Shown: positions 1-6,975, numbered from the stretch's first letter. The stretch is DNA of 20,359 nt from JAVJPJ01 sp040217295 (GCA_964460185.1 CAYWTM010000056.1:1-20359), one strand, 5' to 3'. Numbers and translations are program-made. The notes: a model not told the origin generated them from the letters alone.

Positions 1-517
1 ACCCGTTGTCGCGGTCGGTATCGGCCGATACGCCGGCGATGCCGCGCATGTAGACCACGTCACCTTCGCCGCCGAGCTGTTCGAACAGCCAGCGTGCGCC
101 AAGATAGGCGTATTCTTCCTGGTTGTTGGACAGGATATACGCGCCTTCGGCCGATACGCCCGCGTCAACCGCGACCACGACGATGCCAGCGGCAATCGCC
201 GCATCCAGCGCCGAGTTCAGGGCGTCGGGGTTGGACGGGTTCAGAACGATCGCGTCAACGCCCGCTTCGATCAGGTTGTTGAGGTCTTCCAGCTGGCCCG
301 CGCTGTCGGTGTTGCGATGTGCCACGATCAGGCCGGCCACGTCGCCTTCGACGGCGGCTTGCGCCCGCATGGCGCAGATCATCTGTTCGCGCCATCCATT
401 GCCCTGCACGGTGTTGGACACACCGATCGTGTAGCCCGCGTGAGCGTCGGCAAAAGCCGCCGGGGCCATGGTGACCGCGATGGCCAGGGCGGCGGCGCCG
501 TTGAGATATTTCTTCAT
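1..517 (-). CDS. Sugar ABC transporter periplasmic binding protein (N-terminal part, runs off left edge)
   Basis: This is the start of a periplasmic substrate-binding protein of the ribose/xylose/galactose class (Peripla_BP_4 type), which would capture a sugar or cyclitol for an ABC importer. The first 172 residues are visible. They open with a Sec signal peptide (MKKYLNGAAALAIAV, then an AFA cleavage site near residue 23), followed by the mature start GYTIGVSNTVQGNGWREQ. The stretch DAIVLNPSNPDALNSALD and a later VVVAVDAGV are typical of the first Rossmann-like lobe. The ATG at 517 has a strong ribosome site, GGAGGACT (rc of 522-529). The gene is last in view of the minus-strand operon that begins with the SDR at 3392, but a terminator-like hairpin separates it from the isomerase gene. 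Permease and ATPase genes probably lie beyond the edge. Family call is firm; the ligand is unknown. Confidence 0.88.
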   Translation of the reverse strand, partial: MKKYLNGAAALAIAVTMAPAAFADAHAGYTIGVSNTVQGNGWREQMICAMRAQAAVEGDVAGLIVAHRNTDSAGQLEDLNNLIEAGVDAIVLNPSNPDALNSALDAAIAAGIVVVAVDAGVSAEGAYILSNNQEEYAYLGARWLFEQLGGEGDVVYMRGIAGVSADTDRDNG

Positions 518-546
518 TTGGTAGTCCTCCCGGTTGGATAGTTGTT

Positions 547-567
547 AAAAATCAGGCGCTTGGCGCC
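547..567 (-). terminator. Intrinsic-terminator-like hairpin between isomerase and binding-protein genes
   Basis: On the minus strand, 5 bases after the isomerase stop, GGCGC and GCGCC (567-563 and 559-555) can pair around a CAA loop. They are followed by TGATTTTTAAC, giving a five-T run at 551-547. This has the form of a rho-independent terminator, although the stem is only 5 bp. The binding-protein ATG is just 30 bases further on, so there is little room for a separate promoter after it. Partial termination or 3'-end protection of the upstream message is therefore more likely than a full operon end. Confidence 0.5.
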
Positions 568-571
568 GGGG

Positions 572-1486
572 TCATTTGATGTAGGGGCTCAGCACGTCAC
601 GGGCCAAAAGAAAGCCGCGTTTGACCTTGTCGTCGGTGCCTTCGAACAGGCGATCTTCATGCTCGATGATGATGGGCCCGTCATAGCCCGCGCGGTACAG
701 GCCCGAGAAGAAATCGGACCAATCCACATCCCCCAGCCCGCACAACCGGGGGATCTGCCAGCCCATGCCCATGGACATGACGCCGTTTTCATACAGCCCG
801 TCGCGGTCGACCATCACGTCCTTGGCGTGGACATGGGCCATGTGGGGGCCGAATTCCTTGATGAAGCGGGTCTGGTCGATGAATTGCCAGATCAGGTGGC
901 TGGGGTCGAAATTCATGCCGACCGCATCGCCCCATTCCTCGAAGATGCGGCGCCAGATCCTTGGGCTGTAGGCGATGTTGTGGCCACCGGGCCATTCATC
1001 ATAGCTGAAGATCATGGGGCAGTTTTCAAAGCACAGTGTCACGCCTGCATCACGCGCATGCTGCACGATGGGCGCAAAGATCTCGACCGCGCGGGCCCAG
1101 TTGTCGTCCGCGTTCAGGCGGCGATCGCCGCCAAGGAAGGTATTGACCACGCCCACACCCATCGTGCCCGCAGCCGTGATGACCTTTTTCAGATGCCCGG
1201 TGACCTCTGCGCGATGATCGGCATCCGAATGCAAAGGATTGGGGTAATAGCCAAGGCCCGAGATCTCGATCCCGTGGGCGGCCAGACCAGCGGTGATATC
1301 CTGCCCCTGGGCGGCGGTCAGGCCATCGACATCGATATGGCTGGTGCCCGCATAGCGCCGCGCCTCGCCGCCCGATGCGGGCCAGCAGGCGACCTCGAAG
1401 GCGGAAAACCCGTTCGGTCCCGCCCAGGCGGCCACGTCCATCAGGTCGGTGTCTTCGAATGGTGCGGTCAGCAGACCCAGTTTCAT
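572..1486 (-). CDS. Sugar phosphate isomerase/epimerase family protein (xylose isomerase-like TIM barrel)
   Basis: A 304-residue cytoplasmic TIM-barrel protein of the AP endonuclease 2/xylose isomerase-like family, which also contains IolE- and MocC-like enzymes. These use a divalent metal to isomerise, epimerise or dehydrate sugars and inositol derivatives. Candidate metal ligands fall at the usual strand ends: E154 (LCFENCPM), D194 and H197 (MNFDPSHL), H220 (HVHAKD) and E275 (IIIEHED). The length suits the family. The ATG at 1486 follows GAGGGGGA and lies 13 bases after the stop of the MocA-like gene, so the two should be co-transcribed. Its role is inferred to be conversion of the ketone product of the upstream dehydrogenases. 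Family confidence is high; the exact reaction cannot be read from sequence alone. Confidence 0.9.
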   Translation of the reverse strand: MKLGLLTAPFEDTDLMDVAAWAGPNGFSAFEVACWPASGGEARRYAGTSHIDVDGLTAAQGQDITAGLAAHGIEISGLGYYPNPLHSDADHRAEVTGHLKKVITAAGTMGVGVVNTFLGGDRRLNADDNWARAVEIFAPIVQHARDAGVTLCFENCPMIFSYDEWPGGHNIAYSPRIWRRIFEEWGDAVGMNFDPSHLIWQFIDQTRFIKEFGPHMAHVHAKDVMVDRDGLYENGVMSMGMGWQIPRLCGLGDVDWSDFFSGLYRAGYDGPIIIEHEDRLFEGTDDKVKRGFLLARDVLSPYIK

Positions 1487-1499
1487 GTGCCCATCCCCC

Positions 1500-2654
1500 T
1501 CAAATCTCGTTCAGATCGACCCAGCGGCCTTCGCGCGCGGATCGCAGAACCGCGTCGCAAAACCGCATTTCGTAGTGGCCGTCGTCAAAACTGGCCCAGG
1601 TGCTGCCAGACCGTCGCCCGCCTGCATCCACATCCGCGTAAACCGCGCGGAAGAAGTTGAAGAAACTGTCGGCAAAACCTTCGACATGGCCCGGCGGCAG
1701 GCTTGCCGCGGCGGTGCCCGCCGTGTTCATCAGCGTGAAATCCCGCATCAATGTCTGGTTCGGCGCGTCGCGGTGGCCGATGAACAGGTGATCGGGCGTC
1801 TCGCTGTCCCATGCGAGACTGGCCGAAGCGCCTGCTACATCCCATTGCAGCGAATTCTTGCGGCCCATGTTGATCTGGCTGGTGCTCATCACGCCGCGCG
1901 CGCCGCCCTCGTAGCGGATCACGATCATCGCCGCGTCGTCGGTGTCGATGGCGGTGGTCTGCGTGGCCCCGGCAGCTGTTGAAAAGGTCTCGACCGGGCC
2001 GGTGGGTTTTTGGCGTTCGGGCACGAATGTCGCCAGTTCCGCCATCACCGACACCGCCCTCAGCCCGGTGACGAAGCTGGTCAGATCGATCCAATGGGTG
2101 CCGATATCGCCGACCGAGCGCAAAGCGCCGCCCATGTCGCTTTCCAGCCGCCAGTTCCAGTCGGTGGGTTTGGCCAGCCAGTCCTGATGGTAATGCCCGG
2201 TGACGAACCGGATAGCGCCCAGATCGCCGGCCTGCACCATGCCATGGGCCTGCTGGTTCAGCGGGTAGAACCGGATATTGTAGCACACGGCCGCCACCTT
2301 GCCCGAGGCCTTGGCAATCGCGACCATCTCGGCGCTTTCGGCCGAGGTCATGGCCAGGGGCTTTTCGCAGATCACATGTTTGCCGGCCCCCAGGATGGCC
2401 TTTACCTGGCCGTAATGGGCGTGGTTGGGCGAGGTGACATGGACGACGTCCACGGCCGCGTCGGCCAGCAGATCGTCCAGCGTGGAATAGGCGTGCGGCA
2501 CGCCGATCTCGGCAGCCCGGGCGGCGCCCCGTTGGGGCGACGATCCAAGCACGCCTTTCACCCGCACCCCAAGACGTCGCAGCGCCTGGATATGGACGGT
2601 GCCGATGAACCCGGTGCCGATCACGGCGGCGGTCATGCCCGAGAAATCCGTCAT
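1500..2654 (-). CDS. Gfo/Idh/MocA family NAD(P)-dependent oxidoreductase
   Basis: A 384-residue cytoplasmic dehydrogenase of the glucose-fructose oxidoreductase/inositol dehydrogenase/MocA family, which oxidises a hydroxyl of a sugar or cyclitol to a ketone. The N-terminal Rossmann fold carries GTGFIG (residues 13-18). The family EKP motif is at 97-99 with catalytic Lys98 (HVICEKPLAMT). The catalytic Asp/His pair is in VGDIGTHWID (D183, H187). The C-terminal half is the expected alpha/beta substrate domain. The ATG at 2654 lies 12 bases after the SDR stop and is preceded by a G-rich ribosome site (ACGGGGGC), so it is the second structural gene of the operon. The assignment to the family is secure; inositol-type versus hexose-type substrate is not decidable here. 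Confidence 0.93.
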   Translation of the reverse strand: MTDFSGMTAAVIGTGFIGTVHIQALRRLGVRVKGVLGSSPQRGAARAAEIGVPHAYSTLDDLLADAAVDVVHVTSPNHAHYGQVKAILGAGKHVICEKPLAMTSAESAEMVAIAKASGKVAAVCYNIRFYPLNQQAHGMVQAGDLGAIRFVTGHYHQDWLAKPTDWNWRLESDMGGALRSVGDIGTHWIDLTSFVTGLRAVSVMAELATFVPERQKPTGPVETFSTAAGATQTTAIDTDDAAMIVIRYEGGARGVMSTSQINMGRKNSLQWDVAGASASLAWDSETPDHLFIGHRDAPNQTLMRDFTLMNTAGTAAASLPPGHVEGFADSFFNFFRAVYADVDAGGRRSGSTWASFDDGHYEMRFCDAVLRSAREGRWVDLNEI

Positions 2655-2666
2655 GCAATGCCCCCG

Positions 2667-3392
2667 TCAGACAACCGAATATCCCCCGTCCACGGGCAGG
2701 CAGGCCCCCGTCATGAAAGCCGCTGCATCCGAGGCCAGGAACATGACCGCGCCCGCGATGTCGGCGGGCTGGCCCCAGCGTGCCAGCGGCGTGCGCGCCT
2801 CGATCGCCTTGGTGAAGCTTTCGTCCTGCCGGGCGCCGGCAGATTGCTGGGTCACGATGAACCCCGGGGCGACCGCATTGACCCGGATGCCGTCCGCCGC
2901 CCAGGCGATGGCCAGGGATTTCGTCAGCTGTTCGACCCCCGCCTTGGATGCGCCATAGGCCGGATTCCGGGGCGAGCCGAACCGCGCGTACATCGAGGCG
3001 ATATTGATCACCGTGCCGCGTGCGGCCCTGAGCGCCGGGTGCATCGCCTCGGCACAGCGGAACGACCCGGTCAGGTTGATATCCACAACCTTGAGAAAGA
3101 AGTCCGGATCCATTTCCTCGCCCCGGCGGGTGATGGCGGCGCAATTGACCAGGACATCCACGCGGGGCAGGGCGGCGGCATAGCTGCGCACGGCCGCCGT
3201 ATCGGTCACGTCAAGCTGCGTGTAGTCGAACCGCACCGCATCTTCCGGGGCGCAATCCGGTTCCACGCCCGTGATCCGCACCTGTGCGCCCGCATCCTGA
3301 AAGGCTCGTGCGATGGCGGCCCCGATGCCCGCGCGGCTGGCGCCGATCACCACGACCTGCGCACCGTCGAAATCAAAGCGCGACCGCTGCAT
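2667..3392 (-). CDS. SDR family oxidoreductase (first gene of operon 1)
   Basis: A classical short-chain dehydrogenase/reductase of 241 residues from the ATG at 3392. It has the nucleotide-binding motif GASRAGIG (17-24), NCAA (83-86, in place of the usual NAG), Asn106, Ser133 (NIASMY), the YxxxK pair Y146/K150 (YGASK), VAPGF and the C-terminal VDGGYS. Such enzymes oxidise secondary alcohols of sugars and cyclitols with NAD(P). An in-frame ATG at 3413 would add seven residues but has no ribosome site. The ATG at 3470 overlaps an operator and lies upstream of the likely transcription start. The ATG at 3392 has only a weak AAGG, but its A is also the last base of the stop of a 14-codon upstream frame, so coupling could supply initiation. 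Divergent to a LacI regulator with two operators between. Family call is firm; the start is uncertain. Confidence 0.88.
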   Translation of the reverse strand: MQRSRFDFDGAQVVVIGASRAGIGAAIARAFQDAGAQVRITGVEPDCAPEDAVRFDYTQLDVTDTAAVRSYAAALPRVDVLVNCAAITRRGEEMDPDFFLKVVDINLTGSFRCAEAMHPALRAARGTVINIASMYARFGSPRNPAYGASKAGVEQLTKSLAIAWAADGIRVNAVAPGFIVTQQSAGARQDESFTKAIEARTPLARWGQPADIAGAVMFLASDAAAFMTGACLPVDGGYSVV

Positions 3393-3436
3393 CAGGCCAG
3401 CGCCTTGCGCCATGAGATGGGGGGTGCCGTCTTCAC
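3392..3436 (-). CDS. Possible 14-residue leader peptide coupled to the SDR gene
   Basis: A short minus-strand frame begins with GTG at 3436, 10 bases after a good Shine-Dalgarno sequence AAGAGGA (3453-3447). It encodes MKTAPPISWRKALA and stops at TGA 3394-3392. The stop shares one base with the SDR ATG at 3392 (TGATG). The strong ribosome site has no other useful start near it, and the SDR start itself lacks a strong site, which is the main argument for the frame being translated. It resembles no peptide I know. It could be a coupling or attenuation leader, or the ribosome site could be coincidental. Confidence 0.28.
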   Translation of the reverse strand: MKTAPPISWRKALA

Positions 3437-3465
3437 CTGCAGTGTGTCCTCTTGTTCGACGTTCA

Positions 3466-3494
3466 ATCATGTAATCGTTTACAGAATGGGAAAA
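3466..3494 (-). promoter_or_regulatory. Candidate promoter of operon 1
   Basis: On the minus strand TTTTCC (3494-3489) and CATGAT (3471-3466) are 17 bases apart. The match to the sigma-70 consensus is moderate (3/6 and 4/6). The -10 overlaps operator 1, as expected for a repressed promoter. Transcription would start near 3459, downstream of the ATG at 3470, which argues against that ATG as the SDR start. Confidence 0.35.
3470..3483. promoter_or_regulatory. LacI-family operator 1 (SDR-proximal)
   Basis: TGTAATCGTTTACA is a 14-bp near-perfect palindrome with the central CG typical of LacI/GalR operators. Only one symmetric pair, the T/T at 3475 and 3478, fails to match. It lies within the proposed minus-strand promoter of operon 1 and just before the regulator gene, so it is the probable binding site for the product of 3585-4613. 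Confidence 0.75.
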
Positions 3495-3499
3495 TGGGC

Positions 3500-3528
3500 T
3501 TCCCGGATGATGAAATCGATTACATAAT
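3500..3528 (+). promoter_or_regulatory. Candidate promoter of the LacI regulator gene
   Basis: TTCCCG (3500-3505) and CATAAT (3523-3528) are separated by 17 bases. The -10 matches consensus at five of six positions; the -35 is weak. Operator 2 fills most of the spacer and touches the -10, so the regulator probably represses itself. Confidence 0.38.
3511..3524. promoter_or_regulatory. LacI-family operator 2 (regulator-proximal)
   Basis: TGAAATCGATTACA has the same layout as operator 1 (TG, A/T-rich half, central CG, A/T-rich half, CA), with one mismatched symmetric pair (A at 3513 opposite A at 3522). Its centre is 41 bp from that of operator 1, about four helical turns, so two dimers would sit on nearly the same face of the DNA. 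It overlaps the spacer and -10 element of the candidate plus-strand promoter of the regulator, suggesting autoregulation. Confidence 0.72.
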
Positions 3529-3584
3529 CCGCACCACAAGAGATTCGAGTCAACAGCTTTGTCGGAAAGGGGCCATCGCGCGCA

Positions 3585-4613
3585 ATGGGTCAGAAACCCG
3601 CCACCATACAAGATGTCGCCCGCGCCGCGCGGGTGTCGACCGCAACGGTCAGCCGGGCCTTGTCGAATCCGGATCTGTTGACCGACCGCACGCGCGAGGC
3701 GGTGTTCGATGCGATCCGCGCCACCGGCTACCGGGTGAACAAGGCCGCGCGCAACCTGCGGATGCAGCGGGCGGGTGCGGTCCTTGTCCTGGTGCCCAAC
3801 CTTGGCAAACCTTTCTATTCCCAGATCATTGCGGGGCTCAGCCAGGGCTTTGCGCATACCGACTACGCGGTTCTGATCGCCGATACGGAAAGCCGCCCCA
3901 TCAAGGATGGCGAATTGGCGGGATATTTCCTGGATGGGCAGATCGACGGGATCGTGTCCTTTGACGGCGGGCTGTCGCCGGCGTCGTTGCGGATGTGCCG
4001 CGATCAGGGCGTGGGCGACCGGATCGTGTTCTTGTGCGAATGGGTGGAGGGCGCGGGGTTTCCCACCATCCGCTGCGACAATGCCGAAGGCGCGCGGCTG
4101 GCGATCCGTCATCTGCACGAGTTGGGTCATCGCCACATTGCCCATGTCACCGGGCCCGAAGGCAATGTCCTGACCACCGAGCGGCGGCGCGGGATGGTCG
4201 AGGAACGCACCCGTCTGGGCCTGCCTGCGCGGGAGGAATGGATCATCCGCGGGGATTTCTCGCTTGAGTCGGGGCATGAGGCTGCGGCCCGCATCCTTGC
4301 GATGGACCACCGCCCCACGGCGGTGTTCTGTTCGGCGGACATGGTGGCATTCGGCCTGATTTCCGGGCTTCGCGCCGGGGGCTTGCGGGTGCCCGATGAT
4401 ATCTCCGTCGTGGGTTTCGACGGGATCGAGATGTCGGAATATTACGTGCCCGCCCTGACCACGATCTGGCAGGACCGCCACACGATGGGCACGCGCGCGG
4501 CGGCATGCCTGCTGGACCGGCTGGCGCGCCCCGGACAAGATCATATCGCGCCCGTCGATACGGTGCCCGTCGACCTGGTTATCCGCGCCAGCACCGCGCC
4601 CCCGCCCCGCTGA
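3585..4613 (+). CDS. LacI family transcriptional regulator (operon 1)
   Basis: A 342-residue DNA-binding regulator. The N-terminal helix-turn-helix is canonical (TIQDVARAARVSTATVSRAL, about residues 7-26). It is followed by a typical hinge helix around NKAARNLR (about 52-59), which in this family inserts in the minor groove at the central CG of the operator. The rest is a periplasmic-binding-protein-like effector domain (VLVLVPNLGKPFYSQI; later DDISVVGFDGIEMSEY). The ATG at 3585 follows GGAAAGGGG (3564-3572). The gene is divergent to operon 1, and two matching 14-bp operators lie between them, so the product is very likely the repressor of operon 1 and of itself, released by a sugar-type inducer. 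It converges with the SDR of operon 2, with 5 bases between stops. Confidence 0.93.
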   Translation: MGQKPATIQDVARAARVSTATVSRALSNPDLLTDRTREAVFDAIRATGYRVNKAARNLRMQRAGAVLVLVPNLGKPFYSQIIAGLSQGFAHTDYAVLIADTESRPIKDGELAGYFLDGQIDGIVSFDGGLSPASLRMCRDQGVGDRIVFLCEWVEGAGFPTIRCDNAEGARLAIRHLHELGHRHIAHVTGPEGNVLTTERRRGMVEERTRLGLPAREEWIIRGDFSLESGHEAAARILAMDHRPTAVFCSADMVAFGLISGLRAGGLRVPDDISVVGFDGIEMSEYYVPALTTIWQDRHTMGTRAAACLLDRLARPGQDHIAPVDTVPVDLVIRASTAPPPR

Positions 4614-4630
4614 TCCCGTCATTTCGGGGC
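4604..4630. repeat. Inverted repeat around convergent stop codons
   Basis: GCCCCG (4604-4609) and CGGGGC (4625-4630) can pair around a 15-base loop that contains both the LacI stop (4611-4613) and the SDR stop (4619-4621). There is no T-run, so it is only a weak candidate for a bidirectional terminator. Confidence 0.25.
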
Positions 4631-5377
4631 CCCGGTGACGGTCTGTTCCAGATCCATCGACACCCCCGACATAGGGATCGACGCGTCCGACAACAGGTAG
4701 ACGGCAAGGCGCGCGGCCTCGTCCTCGGTCACCAGGCGACCCAAAGGCAGGGCGCGTGCGGCCTCGTCGATCCAGCCGTCGCCCTTGCCCAGCGTCACGC
4801 TGTGCAGGTGGCGTTCACTGTCCGTCGCCACCCACCCAAGGTTGATCCCGTTCACCCGGATGCGGTCTGCCATATGGGCATGGGCGGCGTTCTTGGTCAG
4901 CGTCTGCAGCGCGCCCTTGGTGGCGGAATAGACGGCCAGATCCGGCGCGCCGGCATGGGCATTCATCGACTGGATGTTGACGATGCTGCCGGGGGCCTTG
5001 CGCCGGGTCATGTCGCGGATCGCCTCGGCCATCAGGAAGAACGGAGCGCGCGCGTTGATCGCCATCATCGAGGTCCAGAACGCCGGATCGGCATCCAGGA
5101 AACTGCCCCGCGTGGTCAGGCCCGCGGCGTTGACCAGCCCGTCGATGCGCCCGAACCGTCCCAGGCCCGCCGCGAAAATCGCGTTCGGGGCCAGCGGGTC
5201 GATCAGATCGACAAGCGTGGCCTCGACCGGGCAGGGCAGATCGCCCGCGATCTCGTCCCTGTCGGTCAGCACCAGACCCTCGGCCCCGCTGGCGGCCGCC
5301 AGTCGGGCGATTGCAGCCCCGATGCCGCGCGCCGCCCCGCTGATGAGGATGATCTTGCCCGCCAGGTCAACGTTCAT
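4619..5377 (-). CDS. SDR family oxidoreductase (operon 2)
   Basis: A 252-residue classical short-chain dehydrogenase. Visible motifs are GAARGIG (14-20), an acidic residue after the second strand (LTDRDE, Asp39, suggesting NAD rather than NADP), NAAG (83-86), Asn109, Ser137 (NIQSMN) and Y150/K154 (YSATK). The C-terminal tail SMDLEQTVTGAP differs from the VDGG ending usual for the family and probably shapes the substrate pocket. The ATG at 5377 has AGGGA seven bases before it; an upstream in-frame GTG at 5407 has no such support. It lies 31 bases after the ferredoxin stop, so it is the third gene of the desaturase-Rieske-SDR operon and presumably oxidises the product of the oxygenation. Substrate unknown. 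Confidence 0.9.
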   Translation of the reverse strand: MNVDLAGKIILISGAARGIGAAIARLAAASGAEGLVLTDRDEIAGDLPCPVEATLVDLIDPLAPNAIFAAGLGRFGRIDGLVNAAGLTTRGSFLDADPAFWTSMMAINARAPFFLMAEAIRDMTRRKAPGSIVNIQSMNAHAGAPDLAVYSATKGALQTLTKNAAHAHMADRIRVNGINLGWVATDSERHLHSVTLGKGDGWIDEAARALPLGRLVTEDEAARLAVYLLSDASIPMSGVSMDLEQTVTGAPK

Positions 5378-5408
5378 CGTGCCGTCCCTGCGCTCACGAG
5401 GGCGCACG

Positions 5409-5720
5409 TCATATCTGCACCTCGATCCGGTCGCCGTTGACGCGTGCGGGGTAGGTGGCCAGGTTCACGCAGGCCGGCGTGCGCAGAGCCGCCCCGGTCT
5501 TGTAGTTGAAACGCCCGTTGTGCTTGGGGCATTCGATGGTGTCATCCAGCACCAGCCCATCGGCCAGGTGAACCTGTTCGTGGGTGCAGAGCCCGTCGGT
5601 GCAAAAGACGTCGCCCGAAAGGCTGCGGTAGATCGCGAAGGTACGCCCGTCATGGTCGAAGCGGATCACGTCTTCCTCTTCGATCGCGTCATAGGCGCAG
5701 GCGTCGATCCATGTGCTCAT
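5409..5720 (-). CDS. MocE-type Rieske [2Fe-2S] ferredoxin
   Basis: A 103-residue soluble ferredoxin with one Rieske cluster site: C45-T-H47 (GLCTHEQVHLADG) and C64-P-K-H67 (IECPKHNGRF). The 16-residue spacing between pairs and the small size are typical of oxygenase ferredoxins, including MocE of rhizopine catabolism. It would pass electrons from a reductase to the di-iron protein encoded just upstream. The start at 5720 is well supported by GAGGAGA placed 10 bases after the desaturase stop; an in-frame upstream ATG at 5768 would lie inside the desaturase gene. No ferredoxin reductase (MocF-like) gene is visible, so the electron source must be encoded elsewhere. Family call is firm; the MocE label is recognition of type, not proof of substrate. 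Confidence 0.92.
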   Translation of the reverse strand: MSTWIDACAYDAIEEEDVIRFDHDGRTFAIYRSLSGDVFCTDGLCTHEQVHLADGLVLDDTIECPKHNGRFNYKTGAALRTPACVNLATYPARVNGDRIEVQI

Positions 5721-5730
5721 CGGGGTCTCC

Positions 5731-6837
5731 TCAGGCGGCGGGGGTGCGTGGCACGCTGGCCGCGTCATGCAGGTCTTCGCGGTAGGGTCTGGCGGTTGGC
5801 GGCAAGGTCCGGCGGATGAAATATCCCGGCTCGTGCCGTTGCCGGATCAGGGCGCGGATCATCTCGCCATAGGCGTGCGGGATCGACCGGTTGGCAGGCG
5901 GCAGATCATCCTTGATCAGTTCGTGCAGCGCTGGCAGCGCGTGGTAGGGCACCATGGGAAACATGTGATGTTCCACGTGGTAGTTCATGTTCCAGTAGAT
6001 CCAGCGGCTGACCGGGTTCATGTGGACGCTGCGCGAATTGAGCCGGTGATCCAGCACATCCTCGGCCAGCCCGCCATGCTGGAGCAGACCGACAAGCACC
6101 ATGTGCCACGTGCCATAGATGCGCGGCCCGCCGATCAGGACCAGCGGCAGGATCGACCATGTCGCGAACGCTACGATCACGGCACCCAGGTGGATCGCCA
6201 CAAAGATCCGCGCCCAGACTATCGCGCGCGGGATTTCGGAGGCGGGGATATAGTCGCGCTCATCCGGGCCGAAGCGGCCCATTGCGTTGCGCATCAGGAT
6301 CGCGAAATGCTGGACCACGTCGGGTATACCCACAAAGGCCAACGCCTTGCGCGCCAGATCGGGCGGGCGCATCACCGCGATCTCGGGGTCGCGGCCGACG
6401 ATGATGGTGTCGGTGTGGTGGCGCGCATGGCTCCACCGCCAGCTGACCGGGTTGCGCAGGACCATGAAACTGGCGATCAGATAGACATAGTCGTTCATCC
6501 ATTCGGTCTTGAACGCTGTTCCATGGCCGCATTCATGCCAGCGGGAATCGCAGGCCGACCCGTACAAGACGCCATAGACGGCAAAAAACACCACCGCCCA
6601 GCCGGTGCCCCAGGTCAGCACGCCGCCGGTGGCCGTGACCGCCATCAGTGCGAGCCAAAGGACCGTGTCGCGGATCGCGGGGCCGTCGCTGCGGCGCATC
6701 AGGCCCTTCATGACCTTTCGGGGGATGTCGGTGTGATACCATTCGGCCGAGGCGAGGCCGCGCTCGATGGCCCGGTCCGCCTCGGGGCCGGTCAGGGAAT
6801 AGTCGCGTTTTTCATAGGTGGACTCGGCCAATGCCAT
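5731..6837 (-). CDS. Membrane fatty acid desaturase-family di-iron oxygenase (MocD-like)
   Basis: A 368-residue integral membrane protein of the fatty acid desaturase/hydroxylase superfamily (PF00487 type). The three histidine boxes are intact: H101-ECG-H105, H137-AR-H140-H141 and H287-VE-H290-H291, with a further His at 254 (LLQHGG) that may complete the di-iron site. Hydrophobic spans lie at about 57-75, 79-96, 115-128, 208-226 and 228-237, giving cytosolic histidine boxes as in this family. Adjacency to a Rieske ferredoxin and sugar-catabolic genes suggests oxidation of a carbohydrate or cyclitol, perhaps O-demethylation as proposed for MocD, rather than lipid desaturation. The ATG at 6837 has GGGGGAGG 12 bases upstream, somewhat far. 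It is the first gene of operon 2, divergent from a LacI-type regulator. The reaction is inference; a lipid role cannot be excluded. Confidence 0.87.
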   Translation of the reverse strand: MALAESTYEKRDYSLTGPEADRAIERGLASAEWYHTDIPRKVMKGLMRRSDGPAIRDTVLWLALMAVTATGGVLTWGTGWAVVFFAVYGVLYGSACDSRWHECGHGTAFKTEWMNDYVYLIASFMVLRNPVSWRWSHARHHTDTIIVGRDPEIAVMRPPDLARKALAFVGIPDVVQHFAILMRNAMGRFGPDERDYIPASEIPRAIVWARIFVAIHLGAVIVAFATWSILPLVLIGGPRIYGTWHMVLVGLLQHGGLAEDVLDHRLNSRSVHMNPVSRWIYWNMNYHVEHHMFPMVPYHALPALHELIKDDLPPANRSIPHAYGEMIRALIRQRHEPGYFIRRTLPPTARPYREDLHDAASVPRTPAA

Positions 6838-6975
6838 GATCGCTCGGTGCCTCCCCCAGTGTTCCGGCGCGGGCGCGGACCTGCCGCCGCCCGCGACCCG
6901 ATTGGGGCGAGGCCGGTGGCGGGGTGTCAACTCGGCGATGAGGGGAAAGGAGGGTTCGGAGGCCGAAACTGGTGG

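Noticed and set aside
3468..3470. ATG at 3470 as the SDR start.
   Set aside because: It overlaps operator 1, has no ribosome site and lies upstream of the likely transcription start.
2010..3527. 505-codon plus-strand open frame.
   Set aside because: Antisense to the MocA-family and SDR genes, crosses the operators and has low-complexity composition.
3414..4622. Minus-strand open frame extending the first SDR upstream through the LacI gene.
   Set aside because: It is antisense to a clear LacI regulator and would span the operators; the SDR fold begins near 3392.
5731..6837. Calling the desaturase-family protein a lipid desaturase.
   Set aside because: The fold alone does not decide the substrate; the ferredoxin, SDR and sugar-locus context favours a small-molecule oxygenase, so only the family is asserted.
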